A DNA stretch of 36,075 nt from Hyphomicrobiales bacterium (GTDB lineage: Bacteria; Pseudomonadota; Alphaproteobacteria; Rhizobiales; NORP267): NCBI GenBank assembly GCA_030688605.1, contig JAUYJB010000145.1, positions 1-36,075 on the forward strand, given 5' to 3'. How positions within the stretch are numbered: the first letter of the stretch is position 1; each line of letters opens with the position of its first letter. This document shows positions 26,929 through 33,979 of the stretch, piece by piece. Below the pieces are notes generated by a model that was given only the letters and a program-made list of their open reading frames with translations, was not told where the DNA came from and ran no database searches. The translations under genes were made by a program, and so were the position numbers.

Positions 26929-27108
26929 CGTCGAGAATCTCCGGCAAGGACGGGGTGAAGGTCGGTCCCGCCTTCCGCGGAACCGCCCGATACTTAGTCG
27001 CCGCCGTCGGCGATGTAAATGGCGACACAATGCCGGCGCGCGACATTGGCCGATCCGATGTACACTCCCGTTCGGCAAGGCTGTATCGACTCGGCAAGAG
27101 GGAGCCGA

Positions 27109-29280
27109 ATGGAGCAAAGGCTGAAATGGCCCGATCTGTCGTCGCGGGCCGAGGCAGTGCTCGAATGGTGGTTCGTCCAAGGTTATCTTGAGGCCGCCGG
27201 CTTCGGGCGCCGCGACTTCATGCTGTCGCTGTTCCGCCAGGCGCGGCGTTCTGACGGCCGCAACGGTTACATGGCGCTGTTGTCGACGCTGGAGCCTGGG
27301 AGCGGGCGTCACGCCCTCGTCAGCCAGACTTCGCCGGAGCTGGTCGAGCACTTCGTGGAGGAGGCACCGCCGGAACTCGAGGAATTGGGGATCGACCGGC
27401 CGGTCATCGATGCTTTTATCGGCGAGATCGAGAGCAGCGGGCCGCCGGCGCCGATTCGCGTCGAGCCGGCGCAGGCCGTGCTTCGCACGGCGCCGTTCGA
27501 GGCGGTGTGGGGCGACATTTCGCTGGCCCAGGTCGGCGATTCCTTCGAAATCGGATTCAATCTTCCCGAGGACGGGCGGCGTTGCCTCCTGAAGGCCCAA
27601 TCACGCGCCGCCTGGTTCACCGAAGACAGCGTCGGCGGAGAGCACGGCGTCGGTACCATGGCCTATGAGAGCTGCCCGCGCCTGTCGCTTGTCGGCTCGC
27701 TCGACGGGATCGCGCTCGCGGGCGAGGCGTGGATCGACCATCAATGGGGCGATTATGGCTGGCTGCGAAGCCCGCACGAGGATCAGCGCCTCCTGGGCTG
27801 GGATTGGTTCGGGATCAATCTCGAAGACGGCACCGACCTCATCGTGATGGTTCACCGGGATATGCGCACCGGGCAGGCTCTGGCCGGCTCCGCAATCGTC
27901 TTCGCCGGCGGCAAGCCGCCGCGCACCGTCCGCGACGTTTCGATCGCCGCCACCCGCCGGTGGCTCAGCCCCGCCACCATGATTGCCTATCCGGTGGCCT
28001 GGACCATCGAAATCCCGGCGATTGCGGCAAGGCTCCATTTCGAGCCCTCGGCCGATGATCAGGAGATCCCCGTCTTCGGCTTCCTCGACGCCATCTGGGA
28101 GGGCGCGGGCCGGGTCGCCGGCGAGATTGCCGGCCAACGGGTCGAAGGACGCGCCCGGCTGGAGCTGCACGGCTATGGCTACCTCCACGATTTCAAGGTC
28201 TTTCAAGATCGCTGGATCGATAATATCAACCGCCGCATCCGGGAATTTCTTCCCGAAACTCTCAGCCAGGACGATCTTGAATCCTATCTGGGTCGGCCGC
28301 GCTGGGGCTATGACCGGGACGCACATACCCAGATGCTCTCGGTTCCCATCTGGGATCTCTTGTCGCGCGGTGGCAAGCATTGGCGGCCAATCTTCGGCAT
28401 CCTCATGCTGCAGGCCCTAGGGGTCGACCCGGAGCCCTATGCCAGGATGGTATCGGTCATCCCGGAACTCGTGCACAACGCCTCGGTGACCATCGACGAC
28501 ATCGAGGACGCCTCGGAGACCCGGCGCGGCGAGGAGACCCTGCACCTGCGCTATGGCCTGCCCACCGCGGTCAATATGGCCAATACGCTCTACTTCCTGC
28601 CGCTCTTGTCGCTCTCGAACCATTCCCATCTGACGGTCGGCCAGCGCGAGGCGATCTACCGGACCATCATCGAGATGTTCGTCCAGGCCCATTTCGGCCA
28701 GGCCCAGGACCTTTACTGGTCGAAGCTCGATCAAGCCGCGCGCGCCGCTCTGTGGGAGGATGAACGGATCGGCGATCTGATCCTCCAGGCGCATGCCTTC
28801 AAGACCGCCGCCGCGGTTCGCGCAACGGCGGAAATCGCCTGCATCGTCGCCGACGCCGATCCCGAAACCACGCGCGCCTGCACCCGCTTCGGCGAGAGCT
28901 GGGGCGTCGCCTTCCAGATCGTCGACGACGTCAACAATTTCACCAAGGCGCCGGAATGGGGCAAGACGCGCGGTGAGGACATCGCCGCGGGAAAATTCAC
29001 CTTCGCCATCCACAAGGCGGTCGAACGGCTTAACGGCGCCGACAAGCGGCGTCTGATGGAAATTCTCGCCTGCGAAGCGCTGCGGCGCACGGAAGCGGGG
29101 CTGAGCGAGGCAATCCGCCTTGTCGAAGGCTCCGGTGCGCTTGAGGCCTGCCGGCGCTTCGCCAAGGATTTGATGGACAAGGACTGGCCCGCCCTCAGCG
29201 GGGCGCTGCCCGCATCGCGGCACAAGATGATGTTGCGCATCCTGCTGACGAAGCTGATCGACCTGCCGGTCGAGACGTGA
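27109..29280 (+). CDS. Fusion of an AttH/CrtC-type lipocalin-like domain with an isoprenyl diphosphate synthase
   Basis: The 723-residue product has two domains. Residues 1-370 match the AttH/hydroxyneurosporene synthase (CrtC) group: LEWWFVQGYLEA, AWIDHQWGDYGW (about 206-217), WDWFGINLEDGTDLI, YPVAWTIEIPA and the closing WEGAGRVAG and RARLELHGYGYL. Residues 395-723 are a polyprenyl synthetase: GGKHWRP (421-427), first aspartate motif DDIED (463-467), GQAQDLYW and second motif DDVNN (606-610). The first domain family includes carotenoid hydratase and lipocalin-fold cyclases; the second makes C15-C20 or longer prenyl diphosphates. Together they suggest synthesis and modification of an isoprenoid. 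ATG 27109 has AGAGGGAG upstream; in-frame ATGs at 27019 and 27058 lack a good site. It stands alone, convergent to mrcA with 7 bases between stops. Confidence 0.85.
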   Translation: MEQRLKWPDLSSRAEAVLEWWFVQGYLEAAGFGRRDFMLSLFRQARRSDGRNGYMALLSTLEPGSGRHALVSQTSPELVEHFVEEAPPELEELGIDRPVIDAFIGEIESSGPPAPIRVEPAQAVLRTAPFEAVWGDISLAQVGDSFEIGFNLPEDGRRCLLKAQSRAAWFTEDSVGGEHGVGTMAYESCPRLSLVGSLDGIALAGEAWIDHQWGDYGWLRSPHEDQRLLGWDWFGINLEDGTDLIVMVHRDMRTGQALAGSAIVFAGGKPPRTVRDVSIAATRRWLSPATMIAYPVAWTIEIPAIAARLHFEPSADDQEIPVFGFLDAIWEGAGRVAGEIAGQRVEGRARLELHGYGYLHDFKVFQDRWIDNINRRIREFLPETLSQDDLESYLGRPRWGYDRDAHTQMLSVPIWDLLSRGGKHWRPIFGILMLQALGVDPEPYARMVSVIPELVHNASVTIDDIEDASETRRGEETLHLRYGLPTAVNMANTLYFLPLLSLSNHSHLTVGQREAIYRTIIEMFVQAHFGQAQDLYWSKLDQAARAALWEDERIGDLILQAHAFKTAAAVRATAEIACIVADADPETTRACTRFGESWGVAFQIVDDVNNFTKAPEWGKTRGEDIAAGKFTFAIHKAVERLNGADKRRLMEILACEALRRTEAGLSEAIRLVEGSGALEACRRFAKDLMDKDWPALSGALPASRHKMMLRILLTKLIDLPVET

Positions 29281-29287
29281 GCCGACT

Positions 29288-31786
29288 TTAATAAAGCCCG
29301 CCGGTGCCGGAGGAGACTGCCCGGTCGGCGGCCGGATCGACCGTCAGCGCCCGGCCCTGATCGTCGGAATAGCCGATGATCGCGGTCGAATCGGGCGGAT
29401 GGGTGCCCGGCTTGAAGGCCTCCATGATCACCTTCTCGTCGCCGGGCCGGGCCATCAGGCCGGTCTGGGCGTTGATGCGGTACATCTCGATTCCCGGCGG
29501 CACGCGGAACGGCACCGCCGGCTTGTCGGCCAGCGCCATTTTCATGAAGTCGCGGAAGATCGGCGCCGCCACGTGGCCGCCGGTGGCGCCACGGCCCATC
29601 GGGCGTGGCGTGTCGTAGCCGACGAAGACGCCGGCCACCAAGTCGGGCGAAAAGCCGACGAACCAGGCGTCGCGCTCATCATTGGTTGTGCCGGTCTTGC
29701 CGGCGAGCGGCTTGCCGACGGCTTTCACCGTGGTTCCGGTGCCCCGCTGCACCACGCCCTCGAGGATCGAGGTGACCTGATAGGCGGTCTTCGGATCGAC
29801 GATCTGCAGCCGGTTGTCGGGCAGTTGCGGCTCGTCCTGATTGTGCCAGCTGTCCGCGTCGCAGTCGTTGCAGACCCGATCGTCATGGCGGTAGATCGTC
29901 CGCCCCCAGCGGTCCTGAATGCGGTCGATCAGCGTCGGCGTGATCTGGCGGCCGCCATTGTCGATCATGGCGTAGGCGGCGGTGAGCTTCAGCACCGTCG
30001 TTTCGCCGGCGCCCAGCGCCATCGCCAGAACCGGCAGCAGACCGTCGTACACGCCGAAACGGCGGGCATATTCGGCGATCAGCGGCATGCCCATATCCTG
30101 CGCCAGCCGCACCGTCATCACGTTGCGCGACTTCTCGACGCCCAGCCGCAAGGTCGAGGGGCCGTAGAAATCCCCGCCATAGTTCTGCGGTTTCCAGACA
30201 TCCTGGCCGGCCCCGGGATCGATCTCGATCGGCGCGTCCAGGACCACGCTCGACGGCGTGTAGCCATTGTCCAGCGCGGCCGAATAGACGATCGGCTTGA
30301 AGGCGGAACCGGGCTGGCGCAGCGCTTGGGTGGCGCGGTTGAACTCACTCTCGGCGTAGGAAAATCCGCCGACCAGCGCGTTGACGCGGCCGGTGTGCGG
30401 GTCCATGACGACGATGGCCCCCTCGACCTCCGGAACCTGCATCAGCTCCCAGCCGGGGCTTGCCTCCTTGTCCTTGTCCCTCGCTTCGGGGTCGGCCTTG
30501 GGCTCGGCCGGTGCGACATAGACCACGTCGCCGACCGAGAGCACCGCATCGACCGCCGTGACTTTCTTGCCGAGGCCGCCGCCCTCCTGGGCCGCGCGCG
30601 CCCATTCGACGCCGCCGAGAGGAAGCTCGATGGTCGCGCGCGCGCTCGACAACTCGCCGGAAGGGTCGCGCGGCGGCTGCAGGCCGAGCACCGCCTTTTC
30701 CTTGTCGGCGCTGAGCACCATGGCGAGCCGCCAAGGCGCAATGCCGGCCAGCGCCTCGACGCCGCCGAGCGGCGCACCCCAATCCTCGCCGAGCTCGATA
30801 TGCGTCACCGGCCCGCGCCAGCCGCGCTCGCGATCGAAGGCGACGAGCCCGCCGACCAAGGCCTTGCGGGCCATGACCTGGAGCTTGGGGTCGAGCGTCG
30901 TGCGCACCGAAAGGCCGCCCTCATAGAGCTTCTCCTCGCCGTACATGGCGTAGATCTTGCGGCGCACCGCCTCGGCGAAATAGTCGGCGGCGAAGCTGTG
31001 CGCGCCGGGCGGGCGCAGGGTCACCTCGATCGGGCTTTCCTTGGCCGCCTCCCCCTCCTCGACGCTGACATGGCCGTTCTCGATCATCCGGTCGATGACC
31101 CAGTTGCGCCGCTCCACGGCACGGTCCGGAAAGCGGTAAGGATGATAATTGTTCGGCGCCTTGGGAAGGGCCGCGAGATAGGCGGCCTCGGGCAGCGTCA
31201 GCTCGCCCACCGACTTGTCGAAATAGATGAGCGAGGCGGCCGCAACCCCATAGGTGCCGAAGCCGAGATAGATCTCGTTCAGATACAGCTCGAGGATCTG
31301 GTCCTTGGAATAAGCGCGCTCGATCTTCATCGCCAAGAGCGCCTCCTTGAGCTTGCGCTCGTAGCTGATCTCGCTCGAAAGCAGGAAGTTCTTGGCCACC
31401 TGCTGGGTGATGGTCGAGGCGCCGACGGGCCGCCGGCCGGCGCGCAAATTGTTGATGTTGGTGAAGACGGCGCGAATGATGCCCTGATAGTCGAGCCCGC
31501 TATGCTCGTAAAAGTTCTTGTCCTCCGCCGACAGGAAGGCGTGGATCACCAGGTCGGGGATGGTGTCGATCGGCAGGTAAAGGCGCCGCTCGCGCGCATA
31601 CTCCGCCAACAGCCGGCCATCGGCGGCGTGCAGGCGGGTGGTCACCGGCGGCTCGTATTTGGCCAGCGCGTCGTAGTTGGGCAGGTCCTGGGAGACATAC
31701 CAGACGACATAGGCGACCGCGGCAGCGCCCGACAAGCCGACAATGACGGTGGCGGCGAAGAGATAGCCTATGAAGCGAACCAGCAT
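29288..31786 (-). CDS. mrcA: Penicillin-binding protein 1A (class A, bifunctional)
   Basis: This inner-membrane enzyme polymerises glycan strands and cross-links peptides in the periplasm. The 832-residue product has one N-terminal membrane helix (about 5-32), a GT51 glycosyltransferase domain (about 55-230) with EDKNFYEHSGLDYQGI and GASTITQQVAKN, an OB-like insert rich in charged residues (about 330-430), and a transpeptidase domain with SAFK (near 491), SRN and KTGTTND (near 695). Length and motif order are those of PBP1A. AAAGGA precedes the ATG at 31786. It lies 188 bases after the amidase gene. In related genomes prfB usually follows on the same strand; here a rightward gene intervenes. 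Confidence 0.94.
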   Translation of the reverse strand: MLVRFIGYLFAATVIVGLSGAAAVAYVVWYVSQDLPNYDALAKYEPPVTTRLHAADGRLLAEYARERRLYLPIDTIPDLVIHAFLSAEDKNFYEHSGLDYQGIIRAVFTNINNLRAGRRPVGASTITQQVAKNFLLSSEISYERKLKEALLAMKIERAYSKDQILELYLNEIYLGFGTYGVAAASLIYFDKSVGELTLPEAAYLAALPKAPNNYHPYRFPDRAVERRNWVIDRMIENGHVSVEEGEAAKESPIEVTLRPPGAHSFAADYFAEAVRRKIYAMYGEEKLYEGGLSVRTTLDPKLQVMARKALVGGLVAFDRERGWRGPVTHIELGEDWGAPLGGVEALAGIAPWRLAMVLSADKEKAVLGLQPPRDPSGELSSARATIELPLGGVEWARAAQEGGGLGKKVTAVDAVLSVGDVVYVAPAEPKADPEARDKDKEASPGWELMQVPEVEGAIVVMDPHTGRVNALVGGFSYAESEFNRATQALRQPGSAFKPIVYSAALDNGYTPSSVVLDAPIEIDPGAGQDVWKPQNYGGDFYGPSTLRLGVEKSRNVMTVRLAQDMGMPLIAEYARRFGVYDGLLPVLAMALGAGETTVLKLTAAYAMIDNGGRQITPTLIDRIQDRWGRTIYRHDDRVCNDCDADSWHNQDEPQLPDNRLQIVDPKTAYQVTSILEGVVQRGTGTTVKAVGKPLAGKTGTTNDERDAWFVGFSPDLVAGVFVGYDTPRPMGRGATGGHVAAPIFRDFMKMALADKPAVPFRVPPGIEMYRINAQTGLMARPGDEKVIMEAFKPGTHPPDSTAIIGYSDDQGRALTVDPAADRAVSSGTGGLY

Positions 31787-31796
31787 AGATTCCTTT

Positions 31797-31812
31797 GCCC
31801 GTTCAAACGGGC
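31797..31812. promoter_or_regulatory. Palindrome just upstream of mrcA
   Basis: GCCCGTT (31797-31803) and AACGGGC (31806-31812) are perfect reverse complements two bases apart, close to the ribosome site of mrcA. Such a compact palindrome could be an operator, or a small hairpin affecting translation. The rest of the 188-base gap to the amidase gene has only a weak 5-base stem at 31938-31953. Confidence 0.3.
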
Positions 31813-31974
31813 CGCGGGTACCAAGCAGGCGACGGTCGCGGCGGATTTGTCAACACCTATGGCGGTTGGCAGTTGAAGGCAAGTGTTTGCAGACATTATG
31901 GCGGACGCGGCTTTTTTCAGCGGTTTGTCGAATATCCGTGGCAGAAAAGCCACATAAGCCCTTGCGATTGTACA

Positions 31975-33195
31975 TTAACTGGCGAAATAGCGCTTCAGCG
32001 CCCGAGCGATGGCGTCGGCCGCGCGGGTTCGCCACGCGGACGAAGACAATTCGCGCACATCGTTGGAATTGCTGATATAGCCGAGCTCGATCAGCACCGA
32101 GGGCACGTCCGGTGCCTTGAGGACGCGAAAGCCGGCGTAGCGGTGCGGGTTCTTGTTCAGGCGGATGCTGCCGTTCAGGCTTGCGACCAGCCCCTTGGCG
32201 AAGCGGACGGAAAAATTCTTGGTCTCGCGCCGGGCCAGATCGATCAATATGTCGGAGACCTCATCGGGCTCATCTTCCAGGTCCAGCCCGGCGATGAGAT
32301 CGGCCTTGTTCTCCTTTGCCGCCAGCGCCGCGGCTTCCGCGTCCGACGCCCTCTCCGACACGGTATAGACGGTGGCGCCGCCCACCGATTGGCCGCTGAA
32401 CTTGTCGGCGTGGACGGAGATGAACAGGTGGGCGCCATTGCGTCGGGCAAAGTCGACCCGCTCGCGCAAGGAAAGGAAGATGTCGTCGTCTCGGGTCAAC
32501 AGAACCCGGTATCGCCCCGCCTCTTGCAGAAACGATTTGAGCGTGCGCGCGAATTCCAGCACCAGGTCCTTCTCCAGCACGCCGTCGGGGCCGACGGCGC
32601 CGCCATCGATGCCGCCATGACCCGGATCGATGACGATCACCAGCTCGTGGGATTCGCCGTGGTGCAATCCCAGCGCCGCGTCGGCGGGACTGGCCGGCGC
32701 ACGCACGTCCTGCAGGCGCGCCATTTCCTGCAGGAAGGCCTCGCGGCTGGTCGCCACCAAGTCGACGACGAGGCGCGCCGGCTGACCCGCCTCAGGCGCC
32801 AGCGCGAACGCCTTATCGATCCGCACCGGGCTGTCGATGTCGAGAACGATTCGCGACTTGCCGACGGCGAAAAGCCCGTACCGGTAAGCCGATACAAGGC
32901 CGCGCCCGCTCTGCCCCGTGCTCGCCGGCAGCCGGAAATCGATCTGCGGCAGGTCGATGATGACGCGGTAGGGATCGGCAAGGGCGAAGACATGGAACGG
33001 CACCTCGCGGTCGAGATCGACTACGAACCGCGTGCGCACGGCATCGCCTCCGAGGCGCGACGCGCTCGCCGTCGCGACGGCCTGTCGGTCCTCGGCGGCA
33101 GCCGGCCGCGCAGCGGCAAGCAGGCCGAGGCAGAGACCCAGCACGCCTAAAAGAAAAACGGCCGCGCGAATCGCAGTTCGCTGACTTTGCTGCAT
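31975..33195 (-). CDS. amiC: N-acetylmuramoyl-L-alanine amidase with AMIN domain (AmiC-like)
   Basis: This periplasmic zinc amidase removes stem peptides from glycan strands, mainly at the division site. The 406-residue product has a signal peptide (about 1-35, AAVFLLGVLGLCLGLLAAA), an AMIN domain that binds peptidoglycan or septal partners (about 40-130), and an Amidase_3 domain (about 175-400). Zinc and catalytic residues are seen in VIDPGHGGIDGGA, FISVHADKF and VLIELGYISN. ATG 33195 is used; an in-frame GTG at 33213 would add six residues. Both lack a strong ribosome site. The gene lies upstream of mrcA on the same strand and divergent from rne. Confidence 0.92.
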   Translation of the reverse strand: MQQSQRTAIRAAVFLLGVLGLCLGLLAAARPAAAEDRQAVATASASRLGGDAVRTRFVVDLDREVPFHVFALADPYRVIIDLPQIDFRLPASTGQSGRGLVSAYRYGLFAVGKSRIVLDIDSPVRIDKAFALAPEAGQPARLVVDLVATSREAFLQEMARLQDVRAPASPADAALGLHHGESHELVIVIDPGHGGIDGGAVGPDGVLEKDLVLEFARTLKSFLQEAGRYRVLLTRDDDIFLSLRERVDFARRNGAHLFISVHADKFSGQSVGGATVYTVSERASDAEAAALAAKENKADLIAGLDLEDEPDEVSDILIDLARRETKNFSVRFAKGLVASLNGSIRLNKNPHRYAGFRVLKAPDVPSVLIELGYISNSNDVRELSSSAWRTRAADAIARALKRYFAS

Positions 33196-33266
33196 CAATG
33201 GTTCCGCTTGCACGCCGGTCGCCGACGCTGACTGGCCGATCGCTTCACGTCTGCGCCAGGATCTGA

Positions 33267-33297
33267 ATTCGATCGGTTCCAGTGCCGACTATGTCAA
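33267..33297 (-). promoter_or_regulatory. Possible amiC promoter
   Basis: Reading leftward, TTGACA (33297-33292) is a perfect -35. The best -10 is TCGAAT (33272-33267), 4 of 6, but the 19-base spacer is longer than usual. It lies about 70 bases before the amidase start codon. Confidence 0.35.
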
Positions 33298-33386
33298 CAC
33301 GGCAAAGCCCCATAAAGCAATCCGGTAAATGCGAGGTTGCGGGCACGTTCCGGTGCCTCCCTCCGCCCTGCGCCGTCCTATATGAC

Positions 33387-33415
33387 TTGCAATGCGGCGA
33401 TACAGAACGTAAATA
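33387..33415 (+). promoter_or_regulatory. Possible distal rne promoter
   Basis: TTGCAA (4 of 6) and TAAATA (3 of 6) are separated by 17 bases. The match is modest. If used, the rne leader would be about 560 bases; other starts nearer the gene are not excluded. Confidence 0.25.
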
Positions 33416-33979
33416 CCTGATTGCTTATGGAATTCGTTCCTTCGGTTCGAAACAGCTTTTTGATAGCCCTGTTTCCCGCAAGCGACCACGTGATTTCGAG
33501 TACGATCCGCGGCGGGGCCCATCTCGACCGAATCGGCGATGATCGAGGGGCTTATCGAACGGAATGGAAGAATGACGCCGCTGTCGGCCGCGCCGCGAAA
33601 ATCCGCGGACAAGGCGGTCGAACAGGCGGGCGAATCCACCGGCCCCTCGCGCGGCGAACACGCCGTTTCGGGGGCTTTGACGCCGCCGCGCCGGCCCTTG
33701 TGCCGAAATCGGAATCTTCCGATGGCACTGGCACCGGCCGATGAAAGAAAATGTGATGCGTGAGACCAGCGCGGATCCCGCCGACCTGACCCTGCCCGCT
33801 GCGGCGGATGCGGTCGGCGTCGGAGAGACGGTGGCGTCGGGCCTTCCCCGGCACGCCGTGTCCGTGCGTGGGTTTCGATCAGACCAGATGAATGGCGCGA
33901 ACCCGCTTCGCCGGGACCTGGAGCGTGCGACGGCCGCTTGGCCGCCTCGCTTCGGGCCGCGCCTTGGAGACAACAAAAA

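Larger units (their letters stand above)
33196..33979. other. 784-base non-coding region between amiC and rne
   Basis: No frame in this stretch looks coding. For the leftward amidase, a perfect -35 TTGACA (33297-33292) with a loose -10 TCGAAT 19 bases on (33272-33267) is possible. For rne, TTGCAA (33387-33392) and TAAATA (33410-33415) are 17 bases apart; a start near 33422 would give a leader of about 560 bases. RNase E genes are known for long leaders through which the enzyme controls its own mRNA, so a structured regulatory leader is likely. Confidence 0.5.

Noticed and set aside
27019-27108. Longer N-terminus for the AttH-prenyl synthase fusion
   Set aside because: The added 30 residues lack hydrophobic or family features, and only ATG 27109 has a strong Shine-Dalgarno (AGAGGGAG).
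29399-31876. 825-codon open frame antisense to mrcA
   Set aside because: It is a shadow of PBP1A, whose catalytic motifs are all intact.
31938-31953. Terminator after the amidase gene
   Set aside because: The stem is only 5 bases and no T-run follows on the leftward strand.
33421-33744. 107-codon frame in the rne leader
   Set aside because: No domain, poor start, and a composition change from hydrophobic to Arg/Gly-rich typical of non-coding GC-rich DNA.
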